Assembly (NCBI GenBank): GCA_037447655.1
Contig: JBBHKE010002405.1
Location: 88,936-152,935, forward strand
Reading direction: 5' to 3'
Length of the DNA stretch: 64,000 nucleotides
Origin: Zygnema cylindricum
Taxonomy: Eukaryota > Streptophyta > Zygnematophyceae > Zygnematales > Zygnemataceae
In this document: one piece after another, positions 37,352 to 48,342 of the stretch
How the letters are laid out: every line of letters starts with the position of its first letter
Numbering within the stretch: the first letter of the stretch is position 1
Made by a program: the position numbers and the translations under genes
Notes under the pieces: model-generated
What the model was told of the DNA's origin: nothing
The model's database searches: none
The model's input: the letters and a program-made list of their open reading frames with translations, nothing else

Positions 37352-37761
37352 TATCTTATTGCATGGTTGTAAAATGCGGTTTTGTGCTACAATATTATAC
37401 GCACAAAAGGAAAAAAATAGCGAGAGCTATTTATTTTCGCCTTCGTCCTTTCTTTTTGCGCATTGTGTACTTGGTGCACGTCTTCGTACGAGTTTCGTGG
37501 TACTACGAACGCGAAAGTACATAGGTGGAACTTGCCTGACAATTCTCGTTGTTGGTGTGGATGTCGGTATGTAACCATCTATAGAACACTTCCCTTTCTG
37601 GAGGGAAGTACGGTGGCACACGTATCGATAGCATTGACTTTCAGCGCGTGCGAGCGCTTCGCACGCGTGAATAAAGACTATGCACATAGATAGCGAAGCG
37701 ACACCAAGCCGATACATTCCTAACCCTAAAATTCTAGGATAAAAAACATGTAATATTTAGT

Positions 37762-38579
37762 AGTGTTGGGTATCGGGTAATTTCATATCGCAATAATTTC
37801 GATATTCGATATATCGAATATCGATCGAGCAAAGTTCTCGATATATCGTACCGATACCAACATAAATCATCGCGATATATATCGCGATATATAGTATTTT
37901 ATAAATTTTATATTTTTTATAATATGTTATTTTAGAGATAAAGACAAATTGTCTGATACGCGACGTACGACGTGATTTGCGTTCCGTGACTTAAAGGTAG
38001 ACGCCGCAAAATGTAACCGACAAAAAAGTACTAATACTGTAATTCATATAGTTACTATAGGGTATGGTTGCATCGGGAGGTCTCTGTAATAGTACGAACA
38101 GCAAAATTTATGTATTACAGAGGCCTCGGTGACATCGCGTATCGTCTTTAAACAAGTTTATACATACGTGTTTTAATTTGAGTGGTTCCTTGTGAGTTGA
38201 CGATCAAATCTCTAAAATCGTCAAAGATTTGAAACCGACCATTTTCGTATGGAAATCCTTACTTGCGTGTTACATACGTGTACTTCGCAAGTGTACCGCG
38301 TCAATGTACCTTAGAGATCTCCTTCACTCTGCTGACTTTCAAGAAAAAACCATACTTCTTTTCGGCAAAGATCTTACGGTCACCTTGTTCTAAGGCACGT
38401 GACTTTGGAGACCTGTGAAAAAATTCATTATTTATTTTTTTAAATGCCTCGATATATCGACAATACGATATATCGCGATGATTTGATTTTCCATAAATCG
38501 AAGCGATATATCAATTATCGGGTACCTGAAATTCGATATATATCAAATATCGGCAAATGGTCCTCGATACCCAACACTA
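37762..38579. mobile_element. Non-autonomous hAT element (818 bp), deletion derivative
   Basis: The ends TAGTGTTGGGTATCGGG and their complement, and about 300 bp at the left and 140 bp at the right, match the large hAT element at 39061-44023. The interior with the transposase is replaced. It is flanked by perfect 8-bp duplications ATATTTAG at 37754-37761 and 38580-38587. The interior carries a hairpin (AGGTCTCTGTAATA..TATTACAGAGGCCT, 38080-38128). It is inserted in the left end of the element at 38585. Confidence 0.92.
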
Positions 38580-38584
38580 ATATT

Positions 38585-39055
38585 TAGTGTTGTGTATCGG
38601 CAAGATATTTATCGCAATAACACCGATACCGATATTTATCGGTTATCGAACGGTAAGCAATCTCGATATATCTCTCATAGACCAACAAATTCCTTATCCG
38701 CGATAAATAAAAAATATATAGTACGCTATATGATAGTACTTTCTAATATACTGTATTATATTTTTTTATGTACATAGCATGGCATGTCACGTGTAGCAAC
38801 CTGTTCCGTACTATGTGTAGCATAAAAACGGCAGTTCGCTACAACGGAATAAACCGTACAATTGTACGGTAAGAATTGTACAATTATCGCAAATAGTTAT
38901 TGGTACTGGTGTTATCGCGATAAAAAATTGATAATATCGGTTTTTTATGGATGATAACACCAGTTTCCATATATCATGCCAATATATCGATTATCAACAA
39001 GCCAAAAAAAGGTACATATCGATTATCGGCAAAACCTTGTTGATACACAACACTA
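38585..39055. mobile_element. Non-autonomous hAT element (471 bp), related family
   Basis: The ends are TAGTGTTGTGTATCGGC and their complement, a TIR related to but distinct from the neighbouring hAT. Its 8-bp duplication GTAATATT is split by later insertions: one copy is at 37751-37758, left of the 818-bp element, and one at 44027-44034, right of the large hAT. No protein is encoded. Confidence 0.85.
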
Positions 39056-39618
39056 GTAATAAGTGTTGGGTATCGGGTAGTTTCATATTGCGATAATCTC
39101 GATATTCGATATATCGAATATCGATCGAGGAAAGTCCTCGATATATCGTACCGCGACCAACATAAATTATCGCGATATATATCGCGATATATTGAATTTT
39201 TAATATTTTTTTTTTAATATGTTATTTTAGCGATAATGACAAATTTTCTGAAACTCAACGTACACCGTGATTTTCGTTCCGTTACTTATAAGGTAACGCC
39301 GCAAAATGTAACGGACGAAAAAGTACTTATACTGTAATACTAATACTGTAACACATATAGATACTTATTTAGTACATAATATGGTACAGAACTTCACATA
39401 TGAAAACTTGAAACCCACACTAATTTAGTCAAAGTATGATATGAAAAAAAAAAAAAAAAAACTGTTCGTTTTGGGCAGGAAGGCAAAAATACCTACCAAT
39501 TTGCAATCTGCAATCTGCAGGCAAATTGGTAGCAATTAGTACATTATTACTTATCCATTACCAGCGATTACTATTGTGCAAAGGTTACATTTTTGTTTTC
39601 TCCATGGATTCCTAAGAG

Positions 39619-41802
39619 ATGGGAGGCAGCATGGGAGGTGAAGAGGATAATGACACTGAACTGCTTCCGGATATGGAAACAGTAGAGTTAGAAAATTTAT
39701 CCGAAATTGCAGATCAGTTTAGGGAAGCAAAAAAGGTTGTTCCGAAAGGAGTAAATTCAAAAGTTTGGCATCATTTCAAAGTCCTACATAATGGGAAGCA
39801 TCCAGACAAAGCTTTTTGTAATCATTGTTCTATGCCTGTTGCGAGGGGGAAGTCAATGAGTCCTACCAATTTACTATCTCATTTAAAGGTTCACCATAAG
39901 AAGTTATTTGTAGGTGATAGGTTGAAAGAAATTGAAGAAAAGCGAGGAGCTTTGGAGGATTTCGTAGAGCGAGGATCGGCAACATCCTTCAAAGATAGGC
40001 TCATTCGGTGGATAGTGTTAGACTACCAGCCACTAAGTGTGGTGGAGAGCCCTGAATTTCGAGAGATTATCAAGGGCTTGGCGCCAAAGGTGGCGATACC
40101 AGATCGACGTGGAATAATATCGAGAATGGAGGAAATCGAAATAAAGGTTCGTCTAAGTTTAGGGAAACTCTTGGAAGATGAAACTTTGAGCGTTACCATG
40201 GACACATGGACTTCTTTATCAAATGAATCCTATTGTTCTATGACGGCTCACTTTATCAACTCAGAATGGGAGCTTCAAAATGTTTGCTTAGGTTGCTCTC
40301 CATTTCCTGGTAGCCATACAGCAGAAGCAATCGGTGAAAAGTTTAAGGAAATGTTAGGAGGATATAATATTTCCGAGAAATCGGTGGCCGTTTGTGTTAC
40401 GGATACAGCGGCTGCTATGAAAAAAGCGGGGAAATCCATGTCTTGTGATTGGCATGGTTGTATGGACCATTTGTTAGAGCTAGTTACAGGAAAGTTTTTT
40501 AATGGTCCTAGTGTTGCACAACATTTGAAAAGTGCACGCAATCTTGTGGGATTTTTTCGAAGCTCATCGAGAGCAACTAATATCCTTAAAAATGTTGCTA
40601 GTGAAATAAAGTGGAAGGTCTTAATACCGGATGTAGCCACTAGGTGGTGGTCCACATACTCCATGCTCACTTCGATTTTGCATTTGAAAATTCGGTTAAA
40701 GGCACTTATGACAACAATTGTACCACTAAATGCGAGGTTGAGTGAAGAGTCTTGGATGGTCATCGAGAGAGGTATTGTAATTTTAAAACCTTTTATGGTT
40801 GCACAACGTGTGTTAGAAGGGGAAAAGTATGTGACTTTGAGTTGGGTGCCGGTAATTGCCCACTCACTACTAAAGGGACTCAAAAAAGTAGTGGAAGACA
40901 CCTCAAGTGGTTCATGTGATGATTTGGCGATCAACGCAATTGCGGAGACGATGCTAACCGGTTTTCAGACACGATTCGGCACCTTTGAGTTAAAAACTTT
41001 ACAGATGAAAATGTTTATTGCTTGTGCACTAGATCCAAGGACGAAAACCCTAGGATTTTTAACACCTCTAGAGGTAGATAGGGTATGGCAAGAGATGTTC
41101 AGGGTATGGCAAGAGATTGTGAACATGATGTTGGGTAAATTTGACATTGATGCCGAATTGATTGAAAATTGTGAGGGTGGTAGTGAAGGGTTGTTGATGG
41201 AAATCGGAAACAACTCAAATGAAAAAGGTGTGGATGAACTTGATGACGATGATGAGGATGACATCTTCAAAGCATTACAAAAAGATCATCCCATTTCCAT
41301 GTCTTCGGTAAAGGAATCCGTTCTAAAACATTCGAACACGGAACTAACTCGAGATGAGTTTAAGGTTAATTTGCTTCACGAAGTTCAACTTTACAAAGGA
41401 AGAAGTGTTTTGGAACATTCGGAACACAATCGGGGAAACCCATTAAAGTGGTGGGACGAAAAGAAAAATTTGTTTCCGACATTGAGCTCTTTGGCTCGTA
41501 TAATTCTAGCTATACCGGCCACTTCGGCTCCTTCCGAGATAATATTTTCCATTGCCGGTCAAGTCAACACGGTCAAGCGAAACCGGTTGTCTCCGGGATC
41601 GGTTGAAAGACTTGTTTTCCTCAAAGGTTCTTGGAAAGCAACGGAATCGCTCATCAATATTTGCGATGATAAAGGAAAGAATATTGAAATGGAGGAAAAC
41701 ATTAACGACAATGATAACAATAAAGTTGTTGCTAAGAAACGTCGGAAAGAAACGGGAAAGGAAATTGGAGATTGGTGGAATAATTTATCCAACAAAAAAT
41801 GA
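39619..41802 (+). CDS. hAT transposase (Ac/Tam3 superfamily)
   Basis: 727 aa, uninterrupted, starting at ATG 39619 with a second Met five codons on. A BED-type zinc finger lies at about 49-97 (CNHCSMPV..HLKVHH). The RNase H-like core shows the first catalytic Asp in MDTW (D195), the second in VTDTAAAM (D262), the RWW motif at 342-344 and the Glu in SAPSE (E640). The hATC dimerisation region (KWWDEKK..PSVxA-like SPGSVERL) runs from about 600 to 680. An acidic run precedes it. The C-terminus is Lys/Asn-rich and ends in DWWNNLSNKK. All expected catalytic residues are present, so the enzyme may be active; introns are not needed. Confidence 0.93.
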   Translation: MGGSMGGEEDNDTELLPDMETVELENLSEIADQFREAKKVVPKGVNSKVWHHFKVLHNGKHPDKAFCNHCSMPVARGKSMSPTNLLSHLKVHHKKLFVGDRLKEIEEKRGALEDFVERGSATSFKDRLIRWIVLDYQPLSVVESPEFREIIKGLAPKVAIPDRRGIISRMEEIEIKVRLSLGKLLEDETLSVTMDTWTSLSNESYCSMTAHFINSEWELQNVCLGCSPFPGSHTAEAIGEKFKEMLGGYNISEKSVAVCVTDTAAAMKKAGKSMSCDWHGCMDHLLELVTGKFFNGPSVAQHLKSARNLVGFFRSSSRATNILKNVASEIKWKVLIPDVATRWWSTYSMLTSILHLKIRLKALMTTIVPLNARLSEESWMVIERGIVILKPFMVAQRVLEGEKYVTLSWVPVIAHSLLKGLKKVVEDTSSGSCDDLAINAIAETMLTGFQTRFGTFELKTLQMKMFIACALDPRTKTLGFLTPLEVDRVWQEMFRVWQEIVNMMLGKFDIDAELIENCEGGSEGLLMEIGNNSNEKGVDELDDDDEDDIFKALQKDHPISMSSVKESVLKHSNTELTRDEFKVNLLHEVQLYKGRSVLEHSEHNRGNPLKWWDEKKNLFPTLSSLARIILAIPATSAPSEIIFSIAGQVNTVKRNRLSPGSVERLVFLKGSWKATESLINICDDKGKNIEMEENINDNDNNKVVAKKRRKETGKEIGDWWNNLSNKK

Positions 41803-42111
41803 TTTTACAAAATTATGTTTTTTAGGGAAGATTTGTAGGGTGCACGGTTATGAGTGTTTGATTTTCAGTTTATTAGTTTGAGAAACATTAGATAATTTTG
41901 ATTTGGATTTCGAATATTGGGAAATTGGAAAATTAGAAAATTCAGGATTTTGGGATTATGGGATAATTACGTGTTTGAATGTTGGAAATGTTGGATTATT
42001 CGCAAAACATGGACATGCCGGAGTTTAAAACCTCAAGGAATTTGATTTTTAATTTGAATAATTGCATTTTTATTTTTATAGTTTTTATTTCTATTTTTAT
42101 TAAATACTATT

Positions 42112-42600
42112 TGAAGTGTGTAAAATGTGAATTTTAATTCTTGTTTTTAGGGGTTATATTTTGAAGTGTTTGAAATGTGATTTTTGAATTTTATTTTTAT
42201 GAATTATTTTATGAAGTACAAAATGATAATTTTTATTATTATTTTTATTAATTATTTTTGGAAGTGTACAAAATGAGAATTTTTATTATTATTTCTATTT
42301 ATTAATTTTTGAAGTGTATAAAATGTGATCTTTTATAATTATTCTTATTCAATAATTTATGAAGTGTACAAAATGAGAATTATTATTATTATTTTTATTC
42401 ATTATTTTATGAAGTGTATAAAATGTGAGTTTTTATTATTATTTTTATTAATCATTAAATGAAGTGTACAAAATGTGAGTTTGTATTATCATTTTTTTTT
42501 TTTTTTTTAACCTGTATAAAATGTGAACTTTTATTCTTATTATTATTAATTATTTTTTGAAGTGCACAAGTTGTAAAATCGTATTCTTATTTTTATTTTT
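42112..42600 (+). repeat. AT-rich tandem repeat, unit about 50 bp, inside the hAT
   Basis: About ten units follow the pattern TGAAGTGTACAAAATGTGAG then TTTTTATTATTATTTTTATTAATTATT. It lies between the transposase stop and the minisatellite and encodes nothing. Confidence 0.85.
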
Positions 42601-42609
42601 ATTAATTGG

Positions 42610-43615
42610 AGTAACTAGTGTCCTCGGCTAGTACTACTGGCAGCACTAGTACTACTGCCAACAGCTTGTAATACTGCCAGCAGTAAGTGCTACTGTACTA
42701 CTGCGAACAGCTAGTAATACTGCCAGCAGTGCCAGCAGTAAGTACTACTGTACTACTGCCAACAGCTAGTAATACTGCCAGCAGTGCCAGCAGTAAGTAC
42801 TACTGTACTACTGCCAACAGCTAGTAATACTGCCAGCAGTGCCATCAGTTAGTACTACTGTACTACTGCCAACAGCTACTAATACTGCCAGCAGTGCCAT
42901 CAGTTAGTACTACTGTACTACTGCCAACAGCTACTAATACTGCCAGCAGTTAGTACTATTGGCAGCACTAGTACTACTGCCAACAGCTAGTACTACTGCC
43001 AGCACTAGTACTACTGCCAACAGCTAGTACTACTGGCAGCACTAGTACTACTGCCAGCAGCTAGTAGTACTACTGTACTACTGCCAACAGCTAGTAATAC
43101 TGCCAGCAGTGCCAGCAGTAAGTACTACTATACTACTGCCAACAGCTAGTAATACTGCCAGCTGTGCCAGCAGTAAGTACTACTGTACTACTGCCAACAG
43201 CTAGTAATACTGCCAGCAGTTAGTACTACCGGCAGCACTAGTACTACTGCCAACAGCTAGTACTACTGCCAGTACTAGTACTACTGCCAACAGCTAGTAC
43301 TACTGGCAGCACTAGTACTACTGCCAGCAGCTAGTACTATTGGCAGCACTAGTACTACTGCCAACAGCTAGTACTACTGCCAACACTAATACTACTGGCA
43401 GCTGCAGTAGTACTGCCAGCAGCTAGTACTACTGGCAGCACTAGTACTACTGCCAACACTAATACTACTGGCAGCTGCAGTAGTACTGTCAGCAGTTAGT
43501 ACTACTGGCAGCACTAGTACTACTGCCAACACTAATACTACTGGCAGCTGCAGTAGTAGTGCCAGCAGCTAGTACTATTGGCAACAGCAATAGCAATGCC
43601 AGCAGCTAGTATCAC
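42610..43615 (+). repeat. CTGCCAACAG-type minisatellite inside the hAT
   Basis: About 1 kb built from short words AGTACTACTG, CCAACAGCTA, GCCAGCAGT and GGCAGCACT in shifting order, with higher-order blocks of about 65 bp at 42665-42960. Unlike the surrounding DNA it is not AT-rich. The words are closely related and partly complementary, so long hairpins are likely. Confidence 0.92.
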
Positions 43616-44034
43616 TTGCAGTTGCAAAAGCACAAATGCTTACGGTACGGCTATGGACATGAAAATAATTCCTCTCAATTTTCAGTTTCCAATCATTTTT
43701 TTGTTTCCATAACCACTTTGTTTTCGTTTCTCAAATTCTGGTTCTCAATTAATCAATTAACAATTTCCGATTCGCAGTTTTCGGTTCACAGTCTACGTGA
43801 AAAAAAAAGAAAAACATCCTCCACCACTTTCACACCTGTCCTTCTCTTCTTCAGAGAATTGACTGGGATTTTTTTTTTTTTTTAAAGAAGCCTCGATATA
43901 TCGTCGATACGATATATCGCGATAATTTGAAATTCGATATATCGAAGCGATATATCAAATATCGGGTACCTAAAATTCGATATATATCGAATATCGGCAC
44001 TGGGTCCTCGATACCCAACACTACTAGTAATATT

Positions 44035-44811
44035 ACATGTTCTGTATGCGTCAATATTTATGCAAATTATAGACCTTTGGTCGTCCGTTTGGAAACCTTT
44101 AAATAGGCCGACTTTTTGTCCTTCTGCACCCGTAAACGGCGTGTCCCCCGGCCGACGTCAACAAATGGGTAACGTTGCCCCTCGGCCCACGTCAGCAAAC
44201 GGGTAGCGTTGTCCCTCGGCCTACGTCGGCAAAACGTGTAGCTTTGTCTCTCTGCTAACGTCAGCAAACGGGTAACTTTCAAATTACTCCCTCAGCAATC
44301 GTTCTTGACCGTCAGATCTTGGCTGCTCGATCTTGTCAATAAATAAAGATGAAAGCCGCCACGCGCACTAAAGAGTCTTCAGCCCATCAATCATTTGTTC
44401 GTGTCTGTCCAATTATAAGATGTTGGCATTTCTGAAGCTAGCCGTCCTTTTCAACAAGTACGATTTCGTGTCGTAAATTATTTGCTCGGTTTTTTGTCAA
44501 TCGTTGTGTTGATTTGGGTTGCGTCTACAAAAATCCGCACGGGCGACTTGAATAGTACAATAGTACACAATCGGGCGTTGATTCACTAGTTTGTAAAAAA
44601 ACAAAGAGGTCGTTAGCCGATGTTTGAGCGGGCGGTTTCAACCATTTTGGAGCGTAGTGAAGGACAAAATCTACGGTTCTACGGGTCATAACGCGATATT
44701 TGTAGTTATTATCAAAGCCATGTGCATGGCCGAAGCCATATACCGTACAATTCAAACACTAACATAACGACACGCAGCTTGCCAAACAGTACAATGAATT
44801 AGAAAGACTTG
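44035..44811. other. Gene-free stretch with a 36-bp minisatellite
   Basis: At about 44125-44280 four units follow the pattern CTCGGCCxACGTCAGCAAA then CGGGTAGCGTTGTCC. Nothing else is recognisable; the open frame on the minus strand there is repeat-derived. Confidence 0.6.
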
Positions 44812-44819
44812 GTCCAGAC

Positions 44820-45276
44820 CGTAGTTCAAAAGTAGGTGAAAGTACGCCCATACAATATGCCTATTGTACGCAAAACATACAATATGACCTTAAGACCCAT
44901 ATTGTATTGGTCGCAAAATGAAAAAAAATAGTAACACGGTTGAGTTGCACATCGATCGATAGAGAATTAAACGTCATGTCTAAATTTTGAAAAGGATTCG
45001 GATAAAAAATTATTTTTCTGTGAGTTTAGAGGTATTTTTTATTTAAACCGTCAGATTTGGACGATTGGACGGTCGTTGATAAAAGTAACGATCTAAGAAG
45101 ATCACATGAAAAGCCCATAACACAACTTACGATAGGACTATAGTCAGATTTGGACATTCGGACGGTCGCTGATCAAAGAAGCGATTTAAGAAGATCACAT
45201 GAAAAGCCCATAACACAACTTACGATAAAGGCGCCTACAGAAGGCCTACAATAGAAACGTCTACTTCTGAACTATG
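44820..45276. mobile_element. hAT-like MITE, copy 3 (enlarged)
   Basis: The termini match the MITEs at 17626 and 18205, with perfect 8-bp flanks GTCCAGAC at 44812-44819 and 45277-45284. It is 457 bp rather than about 305 because the right part (TCAGATTTGGAC.. to CAACTTACGATA) is duplicated and the middle is replaced by other sequence. Confidence 0.92.
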
Positions 45277-45287
45277 GTCCAGACTAT

Positions 45288-45920
45288 TGCGTTGTTCACA
45301 CTTGAAAAATGGGAAAACGGTATGGTATGAAAACAATACTTTTTTTTGTCCGCCGTGAACTGGCATGTGACGCTAGCCTACGTCAACTAGCGTGTCGTCA
45401 TATGAACCACTTGCCCGTACGGAAAAGGAAACGCTTTGCGGACATGATATGTACAACGCCTTCCAAAAAAAACTGTACTACCATGCAAGCGTTCGTACAA
45501 ACTGAAAATAACCACGAAGGAACTTTGAACATGTTTTTTTTTTCTATCGGTGTTTTTTTTTTTTTTTTTTACATTACGTGTTCTCTTATGTGATTGGTCC
45601 CCTAGTTTGTTCATAAGTTTGAGACGAAATGAATTCTTGTACGTTTCACGTCCGTGCACTTCGTTTTTGAAATTCTTCAAAAACAAAAAAGTGCATTCCG
45701 AACATGATGTCCGATGACGGACGGCAGTTGCCTTTTTCTTTCCGCAGTTGTCGAGTTTTAACGCATATAATGTATCTCTTGTCCGCCGCTACACTCCAAA
45801 ACGGTCGAAACCAACCGCCCAATCGTCACCGTCGCGTTTTTTGTCATTTTATGAAATTTGGCGTACGGATCCCAAAATTTATGACATCGTTTTCCCATTT
45901 TTCCAAGTGTGAACAACGCA
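45288..45920. mobile_element. MITE with 33-bp terminal inverted repeats
   Basis: 633 bp. The left end TGCGTTGTTCACACTTG then AAAAATGGGAAAACG and the right end are complementary except for one base. The flanking 3 bp TAT (45285-45287, 45921-45923) may be the target duplication, which would suit the PIF/Harbinger or CACTA types. No protein is encoded. Confidence 0.8.
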
Positions 45921-45928
45921 TATGCAAT

Positions 45929-46931
45929 TGCAATTCTGTGTCCTCCATTGGACTACAGAATACAGGAAGCCTCTAGATAGTATTTAACTAACCCACTTTA
46001 AGCCACGACCACTTCTGCCCAAGAAGGCAAACTGACAATTTGACTGCACCCCTGTGTAGCCTGGACTCCCCTGAGTCCGTAGCAAAAAAAATCACTGAAA
46101 ACGGCCAACCAGGCGATAAGTTATGAGCAAGCAAAAATGCCAATTTATACAAAGCTCTCTTAGAGAGAGGTGTCTGTCTACCAAATATTTCCTAAGTCCT
46201 AAATCCCTCTCACAACCCCTATCTACTAAAGTACGAACCAATCGTATTACTGTAAAGTACATAAAGGTACTATGGCCGATGTACTTTCTGTACGGCCGGT
46301 GTACGACAAGGCTCTTAAGTGGACGCGTGTCATTTTTCCACTTGTCCGTATTTCCTCCGGAATTCCCGCAACCGAATGTCATCCTTCCACGCGGCGCCAC
46401 GTCATGCCACGTCCATAAAATCCAAAGTGACCATTCCGCGATCTCGGCGACGACGTGCGCCGTCGGATTAAATTCGACATTAAATGTCGACCGTTCAAAG
46501 TGTCTGTTTCATTTGTTTCGTGCGAAATGACGTTTCGCACTAAACCTTTAACAAGTTCTATGTTCGTTTCGTTTCATATTCCAGTTAGATCATTTCGGTA
46601 CTATACAACAGTTTATATATAAATGAAACCCTATATTTTCTAACGGACTTCTACGACAGACTGGTTAGAGCTAACGGCTACGCCGCGCTCTACCGGTCGG
46701 GGGTTCGAGTCCTGCCGGACTCAACCTTTTGTTGAGAGTGACTTAAGTCACTCTTTAGTCCTTCCTATGGAGCTGAGGCAGCCATGGCTCCATCGCTCTC
46801 TCTCTCTTTCAGTGACTACAACAAGTATGGGGGAGACAGAGAAGAGATGGAGGCAGGCTGCCATCATTTCTTATATATGTTTCCGCTAATTTATTTTAAA
46901 ATAGAAAATACAAAAACTACTTATTTCAACA
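45929..46931 (-). repeat. 3' LTR of Copia C
   Basis: Same length as the 5' LTR with scattered substitutions (for example TATACAAAG for TATATAAAG near the TATA box on the plus-strand text). It carries the same tRNA-like block (about 46644-46726, plus strand) and the same palindrome (46735-46754). Confidence 0.92.
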
Positions 46932-46944
46932 CTCCCCTTATTTT

Positions 46945-48342
46945 CTAGTCTATTTTTAATTTTTCTTTTAATCCACATTTTTCCTTGAAGTATTTTAATT
47001 TTGGCGAGGGTATAGGTTTGGTCATCATGTCCGCTACCATTTCCTCATCAGATCTATATACAAGATTCACTATTTTATTCTCAACTTTTTCTCTTACAAA
47101 ACTTAATCTTATGTCCATATGTTTAGCCTTAAAATGATGTTTTGGATTTGCTGCAATTGCTATGGCCGCTTGATTATCACAAAACACTTCATGCACTCCT
47201 TCCTTCATATACCCAAGTTCTTGCAGCAAGGACTTGACCCACATCAACTCTTTTACAGCAGAACAAGAGGCCATGTACTCAGCCTCCATGGTGGACTGTG
47301 CAACCACCTTTTGTTGCTTACTGCTCCAACAGCATGCACCTTCCCCAACATACAACACATACCCAGAAGTGCATCGTCTCATAGGTGCGTCCCCATAACT
47401 GGCATCACTCCAAGTAGTGATGTCTGTGTGCTCCCCTCCCAAATGCAACCATAACTCTCTGGTTCCAACCAGATATCTCATGACTCTCTTGGCTGCCCCC
47501 CAATCCCTCTTCCTATGATCATTCAGACTCGTACTGAGTACTCCAACTGCTGCCGATATGTCCGGCCTGGTACAATTCATAAAATAGATTAAACTTCCTA
47601 CGACCTGTCTATAAGGGATAGTCTTCATAAACTCTCTCTCTTCAATACTCATTTGATCATCTAAGATAATTACTCCTCCTTCTACACTCCCATCACTTAC
47701 TTTTTTCAAGTCCATGGGAGTGGTACTACTGTTAGCATTTTCCATCTGGAATTTCTCAAGCATATTACCTATTGCTTCTTTCTGAGTAAGTGTGATAATC
47801 TTCTTCCCCCTATCTCTCTCCATCTGAATCCCCAAAATATATTTTGCCTCCCCTAAATCCTTCATATCAAATCTGCTTCTAAGTTCTGTTTTTAACTTAT
47901 TGATCTTTTCCAAGGATTTACTCAACACAAGCAGATCATCCACATAAATTGCAATAAAAATGACACCATTCTCATCTTCAAACATATAGATAGAATGGTC
48001 AGAGCTTATACGGATATATCCCAGACTGGTAAGAAACTCATCTAGTTTCTTGTTCCACTGTCGGGGAGCGTGCTTTAGTCCATATAAGGACTTTATGAGC
48101 CTGCAGACTTTGCTCTCTTCTCCTTCCTCCACGAACCTGTCGGGTTGTCTCATGAAAATTTCTTCCTCTAACTCACCATTAAGAAACGTAGTCTTAATGT
48201 CCATCTGATGGATTTCCATGTATTCCGCTATTGCCAAGCTAAGGAGAATCCTTACTGATGGGAACCGAACAACTGGAGCAAAGGTCTCCTCATAGTCAAT
48301 CCCTTCCTTTTGGGTGAACCCCTTCGCTACCAATCGAGCCTT
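46945..48342 (-). pseudogene. Copia C reverse transcriptase and RNase H
   Basis: 466 codons in the same frame, otherwise intact. The reverse transcriptase motifs [36 protein letters not shown] and YVDDLLVL are present. RNase H follows with TTWSDASY, TMEAEYMA and CDNQAA, and the end is KCGLKEKLKID. Catalytic residues look complete; only the upstream stops disable the polyprotein. Confidence 0.88.

Larger units (their letters stand above)
39061..44023 (+). mobile_element. Full-length autonomous-type hAT transposon
   Basis: 4963 bp with termini AAGTGTTGGGTATCGGG and its complement (first base A at the left, T-equivalent at the right), flanked by perfect 8-bp duplications CTAGTAAT at 39053-39060 and 44024-44031. 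Both subterminal zones are packed with the palindrome CGATATATCG. The interior has an intact transposase gene, an AT-rich 50-bp repeat and a 1-kb CTGCCAACAG-type minisatellite. The 818-bp element nearby is its deletion derivative, so the family has moved. Confidence 0.95.

Noticed and set aside
42610-43615. CRISPR-like array
   Set aside because: Units are contiguous, variable and without unique spacers; it is a minisatellite inside a eukaryotic transposon.
46644-46726. A functional tRNA gene
   Set aside because: The B box is perfect and part of the D-arm fits, but the acceptor stem does not pair, the anticodon arm is not formed, and the block occurs in LTR copies.
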